Below are positions 9,327-18,629 of a stretch of 64,000 nucleotides of DNA, in pieces. Both the position numbers and the translations under genes were made by a program. Under the pieces are notes generated by a model. It was not told where the DNA came from. It saw only the letters and a program-made list of their open reading frames with translations, and did not search any database. Numbering within the stretch: position 1 is the stretch's first letter; each line of letters opens with the position of its first letter. Origin of the DNA: Campylobacter sp. VBCF_01 NA2 (lineage in GTDB: Bacteria > Campylobacterota > Campylobacteria > Campylobacterales > Campylobacteraceae); NCBI RefSeq assembly GCF_027797205.1, contig NZ_CP115607.1:1178001-1242000 (forward strand). Reading direction: 5' to 3'.

Positions 9327-9923
9327 TTAAAATTCAGGCAGTTTGAGTATCTCAAATGGTGCGATGAAACCCTGCGCGAAATCCGTGAAAATCGCTGTTT
9401 GCGCCTGAGAAAGAGCGCACGAAAACACAGCCCCTGTGTCGGTGAAATTTAGCGTGTAAGCGAAATTTTGCTTTTTCATAAAGTGCTCAAATTTCGCAAT
9501 TTGCGCAAACGGCACGAAAAATTCGCAAGGTTTTTTGAGCTCGTATAATACTAGCTCGCTCGCATTTATCGCCAAATTTACAGCCCCACCATACGCGCGC
9601 ACTAGCCCGCCAGTGCCTAGCTTAATCCCGCCAAAATACCGCACCACAAGCACAGCCGTGTCAATCAGACCTGCGCCACGAAGCGCATTTAGGCACGATG
9701 GCCCGCTCGTGGATTTTGGCTCGCCGTCGTCGCTTTGGTTCTCGACGATTTGAGAATACTCATTTAGCGCTCGATACGCCCAGACGATGTGGCGGGCTTT
9801 GGGGTGTTCGTCTTTTAGTCGCTCACGCACGCGCTCAAACTCGCCTAACGGCACCAAATGCGCGATGAAATTTGACTTTTTGACCTCTAAATTCGCGCTA
9901 AATTCGCGCTGTATGATATACAT
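9327..9923 (-). CDS. YigZ/IMPACT family protein
   Basis: The protein is 198 residues long, a usual length for the family. The N-terminal domain carries the family signature: KKSNFIAHL early, then HIVWAYR, NQSDDGEPKSTSG, and VVRYFGGIKLGTGGLVRAYG around residues 90-115. The C-terminal ferredoxin-like domain (about 135-198) is poorly conserved, as usual. YigZ/IMPACT proteins are thought to act near ribosomes or translation regulation, but the bacterial role is not settled. It stands alone between the PAS gene and the TPM/LemA run; the 48-bp gap to the TPM gene leaves co-transcription possible. Confidence 0.88.
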   Translation of the reverse strand: MYIIQREFSANLEVKKSNFIAHLVPLGEFERVRERLKDEHPKARHIVWAYRALNEYSQIVENQSDDGEPKSTSGPSCLNALRGAGLIDTAVLVVRYFGGIKLGTGGLVRAYGGAVNLAINASELVLYELKKPCEFFVPFAQIAKFEHFMKKQNFAYTLNFTDTGAVFSCALSQAQTAIFTDFAQGFIAPFEILKLPEF

Positions 9924-9971
9924 TTTCGCCTTTTTGATTAAATTTTAAATTTTGAATTTGAAATTTGAGGC

Positions 9972-10787
9972 TTACCACCCACCACTGGCACCGCCACCGC
10001 CAAATCCGCCTCCGCCACCGCGAAAGCCACCTCCTCGCGAACTGCGCCCAAATCCACCAGAGCCACCGCCGAAACCGCCACGAGAACCTGTGCCAAATCC
10101 ACCGCCAAATCCGCCAGAGCTGCCAAAACCTCCACGCAAAATTTCATCAAGCCCGTCGCCTAAAATGATAGTGTTGCCATAATCCCCATGTGAGCGTGAT
10201 TTGTTTCTCATCATCATAAAAAATACGAAGAAAAAGAAAAGCATAAAGATTATGAAATCAATGTCGATTTCCTCGCCCTGAGCGCGCTCGATTTTGGCGA
10301 ATTTTATGTCGCCACTCTCGATAAAATCGAGGATCGTAAGCACCCCAGAAACTATTCCGCCCTCAAAATCCCCAGCCCTAAAATGGGGCAAAATTTTATA
10401 CTCGATTATGCGTTTTGACACGCCGTCAGTCAGCACGCCCTCCAAGCCATATCCGACCTCGATACGCACCCTGCGCTCATTTGGCGCGACGAGCAAAAGC
10501 ACGCCGTTATCATAGCCCTTCTGCCCTATGCCAAGCGCCCTAGCCTGCTCGTTCGCGACCTCTTCGATAGAGTAATCCCCGAGCGTTTTTAGGGTTACGA
10601 CCATGATTTGATTGGTGGAATTTTCGTCAAATTTAAGCAAAATTTCGTTTAACGCACCAGCCGTAGAGGCGCGCAAAATACCCGCCTCGTCGATAATAGC
10701 CGTGTCGTTTGGCAAGGCCAAATAGTCTGAAATTTTAGCCTGCAAAAAAGATAAAGCCAAAAATAAAAAAAGTAAAATTCTTCTCAT
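9972..10787 (-). CDS. Secreted, membrane-anchored TPM-domain protein (YgcG-like)
   Basis: A 271-residue protein. Residues 1-17 form a Sec signal peptide. A TPM domain (about 20-165) follows, with the hallmarks IIDEAGILRAS and a VRIEVGYGLEGVLTDG segment. A single membrane helix lies at about 182-198 (FIIFMLFFFFVFFMMM). The tail is a Gly/Ser/Phe-rich low-complexity region that ends GGGGASGGW, typical for YgcG-like proteins. TPM domains are linked to membrane-protein quality control and, in plants, photosystem repair. The start (10787) overlaps the upstream TPM gene by 4 bp (ATGA), so translation is probably coupled. It works in the inner membrane with the domain on the periplasmic side (inference). 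Confidence 0.88.
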   Translation of the reverse strand: MRRILLFLFLALSFLQAKISDYLALPNDTAIIDEAGILRASTAGALNEILLKFDENSTNQIMVVTLKTLGDYSIEEVANEQARALGIGQKGYDNGVLLLVAPNERRVRIEVGYGLEGVLTDGVSKRIIEYKILPHFRAGDFEGGIVSGVLTILDFIESGDIKFAKIERAQGEEIDIDFIIFMLFFFFVFFMMMRNKSRSHGDYGNTIILGDGLDEILRGGFGSSGGFGGGFGTGSRGGFGGGSGGFGRSSRGGGFRGGGGGFGGGGASGGW

Positions 10788-11392
10788 TTTATTTCCACAA
10801 TCTTTTCTTTGATTTCATCTTTATCGCCCATTTCATGGGGGATTTTCGCCATTATTAGCGCGCAAAGCCTATCTATACCCACGCTCACAGCCTCGCCGAA
10901 ATTCGCAGTTTTTGCCTGAACGCAAAATTCCTGCACAATCTGCAAAAATTCAGAATTATCAATCTTCGCGCTGATATTTTCGCCACAAACTATGTGCGCG
11001 ATTTTTTCATTTTTGCAAACACAAAAAATCACAGCGTTTAGGATTTTATCATATCCAAACAGCTCAAATTTACTCACGGCAAAGTCGTAAGTAAGCCTAA
11101 ATTTAAAGAATTTAGGGATAAAAAATTCTAAAAATTTAGGAAATTTAGAAAATAGAAATTTAAAGAGCAAAAATACAATCGCAATCAACTCAAACGCGCC
11201 TACTTTGCCTACTTGCTGGAAAAACATCAGCGCAGTGCCCACTACAAAGGCAATCGTGCAAGCCACGCCCCAGCTAAGGGGCTCTAAGTCCAAAGCCTCG
11301 CCACTTAGCACGCAGATAATCTCAGCGTCGCTCGCATCTTCGGCCTTTGAAATTTTATCCGTTATGGCGTCTTTGTAAATTTGCTCAATCAT
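10784..11392 (-). CDS. Second TPM-domain membrane protein
   Basis: The protein is 202 residues long without a signal peptide. The N-terminal part (AEDASDAEIICVLSGEA) resembles the start of the TPM-domain fold. Two hydrophobic segments lie near residues 42-60 and 68-88, followed by a region with VIFCVCKNEKIAHIVCGENI. Such proteins commonly sit beside a YgcG-like TPM gene and lemA, exactly as here. It starts directly after lemA (11393) with no gap and overlaps the next gene by 4 bp. A role in envelope or membrane-protein maintenance is inferred from the gene cluster. Confidence 0.75.
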   Translation of the reverse strand: MIEQIYKDAITDKISKAEDASDAEIICVLSGEALDLEPLSWGVACTIAFVVGTALMFFQQVGKVGAFELIAIVFLLFKFLFSKFPKFLEFFIPKFFKFRLTYDFAVSKFELFGYDKILNAVIFCVCKNEKIAHIVCGENISAKIDNSEFLQIVQEFCVQAKTANFGEAVSVGIDRLCALIMAKIPHEMGDKDEIKEKIVEIK

Positions 11393-12112
11393 CTAAAACG
11401 AAACTTTTGGCGCGTTTTGATTGGCTTCGCCTGCGTTAAATACAGGCTTAGCTCCGCCTTTGCCTACGAGTTTGGCGATGATATTTGTAGGGAAAACCCT
11501 AATCATCTTGTTATACTCTTGCACCACAGCGATATAGTCCTTGCGAGCCACAGCTATGCGGTTTTCGGTGCCCTCTAACTGATTTTGCAAATCCGTGAAA
11601 TTTGAGTTTGCTTTTAGCTCAGGGTATCGTTCTACAACCAGCATTAAGCGCGATAGAGCCGAGCTTAGCTCGCCTTGTGCGTTGTTAAACTGCGTAAAGG
11701 CTTCTGGGTTATTTGCGATATCGTTTGCGTCGATTTTCACGCTCGTTGCCTTCGCGCGAGCCTCGATTACGCCCTCTAAGGTGCCTCTTTCATGGCTTGC
11801 GTATCCTTTGACGGTTTCGACGAAATTTGGGATCAAATCAGCGCGCCTTTGATATTGGTTTTGCACCTGCGCCCAGGCCGCATTGACATCTTCGTCTTTT
11901 AGGGTCAGTTTGTTATACACAGGCACGGCGAAAATCGCAAACACAGCCAAAATTATGCCAGCGATAATCAGCCATTTTAGCCAGCCTTTTGATGATTTTT
12001 TCTCGACATTAGCAGAGCCATTGTAGGTTTGGCTTTGCTCTGCACCTTTTGCGCCTTTTTCGCCGTCATAGCCGATTTGTTCGGCGCCATTTTGGTTTTC
12101 TAACTCGTTCAT
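11393..12112 (-). CDS. lemA: LemA family membrane protein
   Basis: Compared with typical LemA (about 185 residues), this 239-residue protein has an extra cytoplasmic N-terminal tail of some 45 polar residues. One membrane helix follows (about 47-69, WLIIAGIILAVFAIFAVPVY), then the helical LemA domain with NKLTLKDEDVNAAWAQVQNQ and YQRRADLIPNFVETVKGYA. The C-terminus carries IRVFPTNIIAKLVG. LemA is anchored by its N-terminal helix; its function is unknown but it pairs repeatedly with TPM-domain proteins. Its start overlaps the end of alr by 4 bp (12109-12112). Confidence 0.93.
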   Translation of the reverse strand: MNELENQNGAEQIGYDGEKGAKGAEQSQTYNGSANVEKKSSKGWLKWLIIAGIILAVFAIFAVPVYNKLTLKDEDVNAAWAQVQNQYQRRADLIPNFVETVKGYASHERGTLEGVIEARAKATSVKIDANDIANNPEAFTQFNNAQGELSSALSRLMLVVERYPELKANSNFTDLQNQLEGTENRIAVARKDYIAVVQEYNKMIRVFPTNIIAKLVGKGGAKPVFNAGEANQNAPKVSF

Positions 12113-13119
12113 ACCACTCTCCTTGATATTTTTTCATGAAGTTTAACTAACACATCATACTCAATCGTGCCAAAAAATCTCGCCCACTCTCTGGCGTCAT
12201 TTATCACGCACACTCGCTCGCCACCAAACTCAGCGCAAAAGCTATCCATAGACATTTTGCCAAGCAGCCTTTCTCCACTGGCTAATCGCAAATCGCCAAG
12301 CCCAGCGTATCGCAAAAGCCCGTCTGCATAGCCCAAATCATAGGTGCCGATTTTCATATCGCACGGCGCGCAAAACACCCCGCCATAGCCTACCCTTTCG
12401 CCTTTTTTAAGCACTCTTTGGCTGATTAAATCAGCCCACAAGCTAAGCACAGGGCGCAAATTTAGGCTATCATCAAACTGAGCGTATCCATACTGCGCCA
12501 TACCCACGCGCACAAACTCATCATCAAACCCCGCTCTACGCTCGATCGCGGCTGAATTTGAAGAGTGTAAAATAAGCTCATTAAATCCAGCCTCATTTGC
12601 CTTAAATTTGGCGATTTTTTTAAATTCGGCGAAATTTTGCCTTTGCGCGTAAAAATCAGAGCTTAGCTCATCGCTAGCGCGGTAATGGGTAAAAAATCCG
12701 CGCAAATTTAGCGAGTGTTTTTTACAAAGCGCGAGTGCTTCGTCCAAATCATAGGCGCAAATTCCATTTCTATGCATATTTGTATCTGCGACAATATGAA
12801 TATTCGTGCCTGTTTTTAGGCGCGAAAAATAGCTCATATCATTTACGGCATAAATAAAATTTGGATTTTCGTTTCCGTTTGGGATATGCGAAAGAATTAA
12901 AATTTCCTCAAAAAATTCTGAAATCTCGCGCGCTTCATCTAGCGTCCTAGTAACGGCTCTTTTGATACCAAACTCACGCGCCAAACCCGCGATTTCGCGC
13001 ATGCCATGCCCGTAAGCATTATCTTTAAGCACGAGCATAATGCGCTCTTTGGCTACTTTTTGCGAAATTTGCGAAAGATTGTGAAAATACGCTGATTTAT
13101 CAATCAAAATTTCAGACAT
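12109..13119 (-). CDS. alr: Alanine racemase
   Basis: A 336-residue PLP enzyme that interconverts L- and D-alanine for peptidoglycan. The PLP lysine is K32 in LVLKDNAYGHG. Other family landmarks are HIVADTNMHRNGI, the substrate-site segment RVGMAQYGYA, the GYADGLLRYAG stretch and the closing MSMDSF. The length is a little below the usual 360-380, mostly from shorter C-terminal barrel loops. It overlaps the preceding small gene by 8 bp and lemA by 4 bp, so it belongs to a tightly packed operon running from the phosphohexomutase to the TPM genes. Confidence 0.95.
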   Translation of the reverse strand: MSEILIDKSAYFHNLSQISQKVAKERIMLVLKDNAYGHGMREIAGLAREFGIKRAVTRTLDEAREISEFFEEILILSHIPNGNENPNFIYAVNDMSYFSRLKTGTNIHIVADTNMHRNGICAYDLDEALALCKKHSLNLRGFFTHYRASDELSSDFYAQRQNFAEFKKIAKFKANEAGFNELILHSSNSAAIERRAGFDDEFVRVGMAQYGYAQFDDSLNLRPVLSLWADLISQRVLKKGERVGYGGVFCAPCDMKIGTYDLGYADGLLRYAGLGDLRLASGERLLGKMSMDSFCAEFGGERVCVINDAREWARFFGTIEYDVLVKLHEKISRRVV

Positions 13120-13348
13120 TAAAGCTCACTCCATACGCCTTGTATAAATACGGCAAAAGCTTGCGAATAGCATAATCATAGCCGTAAAATTTGGCGTAAA
13201 TTTCCTTTAAATTCGCCTCTTTTGCGTTTGCGAAATCAAACACATCTGTGCCCTCTATTTTTGGCACTTTTTCGTCTAGTAGCGCGAAAAATTCAGCCCT
13301 AGCGCCAAGAAGCTCTTTTATATTTTGCTCGACTAGCTCTTTTTCCAT
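13112..13348 (-). CDS. Small conserved-looking protein of unknown function
   Basis: A 78-residue acidic, probably all-helical protein without signal peptide or membrane segment. The sequence (MEKELVEQNIKELLGARAEF at the start, then KEIYAKFYGYDYAIRKLLPY) is not one I can assign. It is translationally coupled at both ends: it shares one base with the phosphohexomutase stop region at 13348 and overlaps alr by 8 bp. This coupling and the complete frame support a real gene. No function is proposed. Confidence 0.75.
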   Translation of the reverse strand: MEKELVEQNIKELLGARAEFFALLDEKVPKIEGTDVFDFANAKEANLKEIYAKFYGYDYAIRKLLPYLYKAYGVSFNV

Positions 13349-14712
13349 TATTTTGCAATCTCCTCTAATGCGCCCATTATCACCCTTTGCATTTCATCGC
13401 GAAATTCAGGAGTTTTAGCCTCAAATCTCGTTACGATTATCGGTGTGGTATTGCTAGCTCTCACCAAAGCCCAGCCATCATCAAACCTCAATCTAACCCC
13501 GTCGATTTCTATCATATCGCGCACGGCTGGAAGCCCAGAAATGCCGTTTTTGGCTAAATTTTTAAATTTTTCAATTATCTCAAATTTAGCGGTGTCTGTG
13601 GTTTTAAATTTTATCTCATCAGTGCTGTGCATTACAGGCAGTGCGTCAAGTTCGGCATCTAGATCAATGCCTTTTGCCACAAGCTCCAAAACTCTCATCA
13701 TCGCATACACACCATCATCAAAGCCAAAATATCGCTCCTTAAAATAAATATGCCCGCTCACCTCGGCCGCCAAATCAATGCCAAGCTCCTTCATAGCCTT
13801 TTTGATATTGCTATGACCGGTTTTACCCATAAAGCTCTTGCCACGGCGGTTTATCTCATCATACATTACCTGCGAGCATTTGACTTCGCCAAGGATTTTT
13901 GGATCTTTCATATTTAACGACAGCAAGCAGGCTAGCTCGTCGCCTTTGATATTTCGCTTCGCTGTTAGCACGGCGATTCTATCGGCGTCTCCGTCGAAAC
14001 CAAAGCCCAAATTTAGCCCGTTTTCGCTAATTGCATTTTTTAAATCGACTAAATTTTTCTCTTCGCTTGGGTCTGGGTGGTGATTTGGGAAATTTCCGTC
14101 AGGTTCTGGAAATAAAATTTTAGCATTTAAGCCCAATCTTTCCACGATTTTACACGCCGTAACACCTGCTGCGCCGTTTGCACAATCAATCACAAATGGT
14201 GTTTTGAAATTTTTCAAATTTGCAAATTCTTTTTCGAAATAGTCCAAATACTCGCCCAAAATATTATATTTTTCGCAAAATGTATTTGTTGGGATCTCTA
14301 CGCCACTAGCCATAAATTCAGCCACTTGGCGGCCGAGTGTTTTAAGCTGTGTGCCAAAAAAACTATCCGTGCCGATTGTGATTTTAAAGCCGTTATAATT
14401 TTTCGGATTGTGCGAGCCTGTAATCATAATGTTTGCGTCAAATTTATGCGTAAATACGCCAAAATACCCAACTGGCGTAGGCAAAAGACCAATATCAAAA
14501 ATCCTAAGCCCAGCGTAATTAAGCCCACTTACTAGGTATTCAAACATATCTGGCGCGCTTAGCCTCGCATCATAACCCACGCTGATACGCTCGCGGCCTA
14601 AATGTCTAAGGTGCATACCAAAGGCAAAACCAATCGCCTTAACGCTCTCTTCGTTTAGATCCTCGCCCACGATTCCGCGGATATCGTATTCTCTAAAAAT
14701 ATCTTCAATCAT
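13348..14712 (-). CDS. Phosphomannomutase/phosphoglucomutase
   Basis: An alpha-D-phosphohexomutase of 454 residues that moves phosphate between C6 and C1 of mannose or glucose, feeding sugar nucleotides for lipooligosaccharide and glycans. The ATG at 14712 is chosen because AAGGA lies five to six bases upstream; the longer TTG at 14727 has none. Landmarks are FREYDIRGIVGEDL at the N-terminus, the phosphoserine loop TGSHNPKNYNGFK near residue 100, the metal loop GFDGDADR and the sugar/phosphate loop RASNTTP near the C-terminus. Whether mannose or glucose is the main substrate cannot be told, so no symbol is given. Confidence 0.93.
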   Translation of the reverse strand: MIEDIFREYDIRGIVGEDLNEESVKAIGFAFGMHLRHLGRERISVGYDARLSAPDMFEYLVSGLNYAGLRIFDIGLLPTPVGYFGVFTHKFDANIMITGSHNPKNYNGFKITIGTDSFFGTQLKTLGRQVAEFMASGVEIPTNTFCEKYNILGEYLDYFEKEFANLKNFKTPFVIDCANGAAGVTACKIVERLGLNAKILFPEPDGNFPNHHPDPSEEKNLVDLKNAISENGLNLGFGFDGDADRIAVLTAKRNIKGDELACLLSLNMKDPKILGEVKCSQVMYDEINRRGKSFMGKTGHSNIKKAMKELGIDLAAEVSGHIYFKERYFGFDDGVYAMMRVLELVAKGIDLDAELDALPVMHSTDEIKFKTTDTAKFEIIEKFKNLAKNGISGLPAVRDMIEIDGVRLRFDDGWALVRASNTTPIIVTRFEAKTPEFRDEMQRVIMGALEEIAK

Positions 14713-14785
14713 AAAATTCCTTGACAAAAAAATTACAATATTTTAAATTATAAATGTTAAAATTTGTCAAATTTAAGGAGTCAAA

Positions 14786-15268
14786 ATGAAAAAAATTTTT
14801 CTTGTTTGTGCGATTTTGGGCGCAGTTTTCGCTAAGGATTATGAGGTGATTGATAGTGTAAATACTTCGTTTAGAATTTTTGGCAAAAACGATAGAATCG
14901 AGGTTATCAGCGTCAGCGACCCTAAAATCGACGGGGTTACATGCTTCATCTCATACGCCAAAAAAGGTGGCGCCAAAGAGATTGTTGGCGTCGAAGAAGA
15001 CCGCTCAGAAGCCTCTGTTTCATGCAGCCAAACAGCCCCAAAAATCATAATCAAAGAAGAGCTTAAAAAAGAGGATATATTTGCGAAAAAATCCTCGCTA
15101 ATCTTTAAAAAAACCCATGTCGTGCGTATGTTTGACGAAGCAAGCCAGAGCATAATTTATCTAGTGTATTCAGATAAAATCATCGACGGCTCGCCAGATA
15201 ATTCTATCTCGGCAATTCCGTGCAATCAAGCCGTAGGCAAGGTGTGCGAATTTAATTACAAAAAATGA
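14786..15268 (+). CDS. CreA family periplasmic protein
   Basis: A 160-residue protein with a Sec signal peptide (residues 1-16, cleaved after FA). The CreA pattern is complete: NTSFRIFGKNDRIEVISVSD, DPKIDGVTCFISYAKKGG, EDRSEASVSC, and VYSDKIIDGSPDNSISAIP near the end. CreA proteins are widespread, probably periplasmic and of unknown function. The gene is divergent from the phosphohexomutase gene and 67 bp upstream of ccsBA; co-transcription with ccsBA is possible, but no terminator was found to settle it. Confidence 0.88.
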   Translation: MKKIFLVCAILGAVFAKDYEVIDSVNTSFRIFGKNDRIEVISVSDPKIDGVTCFISYAKKGGAKEIVGVEEDRSEASVSCSQTAPKIIIKEELKKEDIFAKKSSLIFKKTHVVRMFDEASQSIIYLVYSDKIIDGSPDNSISAIPCNQAVGKVCEFNYKK

Positions 15269-15335
15269 GAATTTTTAAGAATTTTTTGATAAAATCCCAG
15301 CTCTTAATAAAATTTATCATTTAGCAAGGAAAAAT

Positions 15336-18300
15336 ATGAAATCTATTTTTAGCATGGAATCTGCCAGCATTATGCTTGCCCTGCTGGCTATCGCGTGCGC
15401 GGTGGCGACATTTGTGGAGACTGCATTTGGCACGCCAGTAGCGTGGGCGAGTGTGTATAATGCATGGTGGTTCGGGCTGATAATGCTACTTTTGGGGCTA
15501 AATTTAGCCTACAATATCTACCGCTACCGCCTCGGCGATATCAAAAAGCTTCCGACCTTTATATTTCATTTAAGCTTTCTTTTTATTTTGCTTGGTGCTG
15601 GGCTTACGAGATATTTTGGATTTGAGGGGAATTTGCACATTAGAGAGGGAGAGGAAAGCTCGCTAATTAGCACCAAGGACGAATTTGTGCAGTTAATCAG
15701 TATAGGCGAGGATAAAAATTTCATCTCAGCCGATGAAAAAAACTACCTAAGCGGCGTGGGAAAGATGAAATTTGATCTAAATTTAGATGTAAATGGCAAA
15801 AACGCAAATTTGAAATTTAAAGAATTTATCCCGCACGGCGAGCTAAAATGGGTCAAAGACGAGAGCCAAAGCGCACCCGCTAGAATCGAGTTTTTGTTCT
15901 CAAACGATACCCAAAAACAGCCCCTTTCGCTACTTTCTGGGCAGAGTATCGAGCTAGGCGAGGTTAGCATTAGCTTTAATACCATGCCAAAAACCAAATA
16001 TTTTATCTATGTCAAAAACGACGCCGATAAATTCTATATAAATTCGAATTTCGACATAAACGCCACTAAAATGGGCACTAGCGAAAAAATCGCACTAAAT
16101 AAAAATGAGGATAATCTAATCGATGATTTATCACTTTATAGCTTTGAGGGGACGAATTTCGCCCCAGTTAGCCTGCTAAGCTCAGCTGTGGAAAAATTTG
16201 TTAGGGTCGAGGAAAATTTAGCCGGTATGGGTGGCATTATCGCAGATCTTAGCTATAACAACGAAAACAAAGAGGTGCTAGTAATCCAAGGCGAAAAGGG
16301 GCTTCAATACGAAGTCGGCGGCGCAAATTTTATCACGCTTTTGGGGCCAAAAATGGTAAATTTGCCGTTTAAATTAGCTTTGCGTGATTTCGTCATGGAT
16401 CGCTACCCAGGCACGAACTCGCCCTCAGGATACAAAAGCAAAGTCACCGTCAAAGACGGCGCAAACAGCTATGATTACGATATTTATATGAACCATGTCC
16501 TAGATCACGGCGGATACAGATTTTTCCAAAGCTCGTATGACAGGGACGAGGGAGGCACCGTGCTATCTGTAAATCGCGACCCGGGCAAATTCCCGACATA
16601 TCTAGGATATTTTCTGCTCTGCCTTGGTATGTTTTTAAACTTTTTAAACCCAAATTCGCGCTTTTTCAAGCTTTCTAAACTCATCAGCGAAAACACTCAC
16701 CTTGCAAAAAGCGTGGCGATTTTGGCTGTAATTTTCGCCTGTGTTGCGCCAAATTTAGCCCATGCAGAGGGAAATGAGAGTGTGAATTTAAATGAAATCA
16801 AGCTAAATTTGCCAAATTTTGATAAGGAATTTAGCAAAGAACTAGGCAAATTAGTCGTGCAAGGTTTCAATGGCCGTATGGAGCCATTTGATACAGTTTC
16901 GCGCGAAATTTTGCACAAAATTTACCGCGGCGAAACCTACAAGGGCGAGGACGGGATTACGCTCAATCACAACGAAGCCTTGCTTTCGTTTATGCTAAAT
17001 CAAGATTATTGGCGCACCGCTAAAATCATACGCGTGGGCGATAAGGAACTACGCAAAATTTTGGGTTTAGATGAAAATCAAAAATACGCTTCGATGATGG
17101 ATTTTTTCGAAATGAAGGATAATGAGAGCTTTTATAAGCTTGACAAATTAAGCGAGGAAATCAACCGCAAACCCCTTGGTAACCGCTCTGCGCTCGATAA
17201 AGAAATCATCAAAGTAAATGAGAGAGTAAATGTGTTTTACGGCGCGATTATGGGCGAATACTTCCGCATAATCCCTACCGGAAAGTCAAACGATAGCACC
17301 TGGATTTCGCCGTTTGCAACCCTTGAAATGCTGGGCGAGAGCGAGCGCGATAAGGTGCGCGATATGAGCGCGATGTTTGCCACAGCTGTGATTTACGCCC
17401 AAAACAAAAACGACTGGCAAAGCGCAAACAAAATGCTAAGCATTATCAAGGATTACCAAATCAAAAATGGTGGCGAGTTAGCACCTAGCGAGAGTGCGAT
17501 AAAATATGAAATTTTATACAACAACGCGCATATTTTCAAGCGACTTTTTTCGATTTATACAATCGCTGGATTTTTGCTTTTAATCTTTATTTTTATCCGT
17601 ATGATGAAGCCAAATTTGGGCTTAAAATGGGCGTTTAATTTAGTTTGGTTTGTAAATGTAGTGGCGTTTTTGATACATACTTTCGGGCTTGGGCTTCGCG
17701 CGTATGTATCAGGACACGCGCCGTGGTCGAATTCGTATGAGTCGATGATTTATATCGCGTGGGCGTTAGCGCTTAGTGGAATTTTCTTTTCGCGCAAATC
17801 TGCGATTTCTTTGGCACTAACGGCGATTATGGCGGGAATTACGCTAATGGTGGCGCATTTAAGCGATATGGATCCACAAATCACAAATCTACAACCAGTG
17901 CTAAAATCACACTGGCTGACAATCCATGTATCTGTAATCACCGCAAGCTACGGATTTTTGGGGCTTTGTATGTTGCTTGGAATTTTCACGCTTTTGATGT
18001 TTTGCTTCGGCAAAAACAACCCAGAAATCGCGCGCAATATCACAGAAGCCACTAGAATCAACGAAATGTCGATGATCCTTGGGCTTTGTTTGCTAACAGC
18101 TGGAAACTTCCTAGGTGGCGTGTGGGCAAACGAGAGCTGGGGCAGGTATTGGGGCTGGGATCCGAAGGAAACTTGGGCTTTGATTACGATTTTTGTCTAT
18201 GCGATCGTGGTGCATTTTAGATTTATGCCAAAGCTAAATTCACAATTTGCCTTCGCCGTAGCGTCGATGTTTGCGTATTTTAGCGTCATAATGACATATT

Positions 18301-18449
18301 TTGGAGTAAATTTTTATCTCACAGGTATGCACTCTTACGCAGCGGGCGAAAAAATCCCTGTGCCAAGCTGGGCATATATAATGACAGCTTCTATGTTTAT
18401 TTTGGCAATCGTTGCATATTTTCGCTCGGGAAAATCGGCTAGATTGTAA
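15336..18449 (+). CDS. ccsBA: Fused cytochrome c maturation protein CcsBA
   Basis: At 1037 residues this is the ResB (CcsB) and CcsA fusion typical of Campylobacter and Helicobacter (system II cytochrome c biogenesis). The N-terminal half has ResB-type membrane helices around residues 5-30, 40-60 and 70-90, a long periplasmic domain, then a helix near 425. The C-terminal CcsA half has multiple helices and the tryptophan-rich WWD haem-handling motif, WGRYWGWDPKETW, near residue 940, with histidines in flanking loops. It exports haem and joins it to CxxCH sites of apocytochromes in the periplasm. The downstream petC, a two-haem cytochrome, is a likely client. A 14-bp inverted repeat follows the stop. 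Confidence 0.96.
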   Translation: MKSIFSMESASIMLALLAIACAVATFVETAFGTPVAWASVYNAWWFGLIMLLLGLNLAYNIYRYRLGDIKKLPTFIFHLSFLFILLGAGLTRYFGFEGNLHIREGEESSLISTKDEFVQLISIGEDKNFISADEKNYLSGVGKMKFDLNLDVNGKNANLKFKEFIPHGELKWVKDESQSAPARIEFLFSNDTQKQPLSLLSGQSIELGEVSISFNTMPKTKYFIYVKNDADKFYINSNFDINATKMGTSEKIALNKNEDNLIDDLSLYSFEGTNFAPVSLLSSAVEKFVRVEENLAGMGGIIADLSYNNENKEVLVIQGEKGLQYEVGGANFITLLGPKMVNLPFKLALRDFVMDRYPGTNSPSGYKSKVTVKDGANSYDYDIYMNHVLDHGGYRFFQSSYDRDEGGTVLSVNRDPGKFPTYLGYFLLCLGMFLNFLNPNSRFFKLSKLISENTHLAKSVAILAVIFACVAPNLAHAEGNESVNLNEIKLNLPNFDKEFSKELGKLVVQGFNGRMEPFDTVSREILHKIYRGETYKGEDGITLNHNEALLSFMLNQDYWRTAKIIRVGDKELRKILGLDENQKYASMMDFFEMKDNESFYKLDKLSEEINRKPLGNRSALDKEIIKVNERVNVFYGAIMGEYFRIIPTGKSNDSTWISPFATLEMLGESERDKVRDMSAMFATAVIYAQNKNDWQSANKMLSIIKDYQIKNGGELAPSESAIKYEILYNNAHIFKRLFSIYTIAGFLLLIFIFIRMMKPNLGLKWAFNLVWFVNVVAFLIHTFGLGLRAYVSGHAPWSNSYESMIYIAWALALSGIFFSRKSAISLALTAIMAGITLMVAHLSDMDPQITNLQPVLKSHWLTIHVSVITASYGFLGLCMLLGIFTLLMFCFGKNNPEIARNITEATRINEMSMILGLCLLTAGNFLGGVWANESWGRYWGWDPKETWALITIFVYAIVVHFRFMPKLNSQFAFAVASMFAYFSVIMTYFGVNFYLTGMHSYAAGEKIPVPSWAYIMTASMFILAIVAYFRSGKSARL

Positions 18450-18462
18450 AATTTATTATATG

Positions 18463-18504
18463 AAATTTAGAGTTTGTAAAAATAAAATTTCAAACTCTAA
18501 ATTT
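18463..18504 (+). terminator. Inverted repeat after ccsBA
   Basis: AAATTTAGAGTTTG (18463-18476) and CAAACTCTAAATTT (18491-18504) form a perfect 14-bp stem with a 14-base loop just after the ccsBA stop. It lacks a clean T run, so it is a terminator-like hairpin rather than a certain one. Confidence 0.55.
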
Positions 18505-18590
18505 TAAAATTTCATTAAATAATTCCCTTAAATAGGCATTTTAAGCCAAAATTCTTAACTCAAATCAATTAAATTTAATATTTATTTGGC

Positions 18591-18596
18591 TAGAAT
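18591..18596 (+). promoter_or_regulatory. Predicted -10 box for petABC
   Basis: TAGAAT lies 34 bases upstream of the petA ATG in an AT-rich stretch, fitting the Campylobacter sigma-70 pattern (a -10 box with little -35). The same TAGAAT box precedes the gene at 29664. Confidence 0.5.
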
Positions 18597-18629
18597 TACC
18601 CTTTTATTTCACAAAAAGAAAGGGTAAAG

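Noticed and set aside
9952-10182. Proline-rich plus-strand frame
   Set aside because: It is the complement of the Gly-rich tail of the TPM protein and has no ribosome site.
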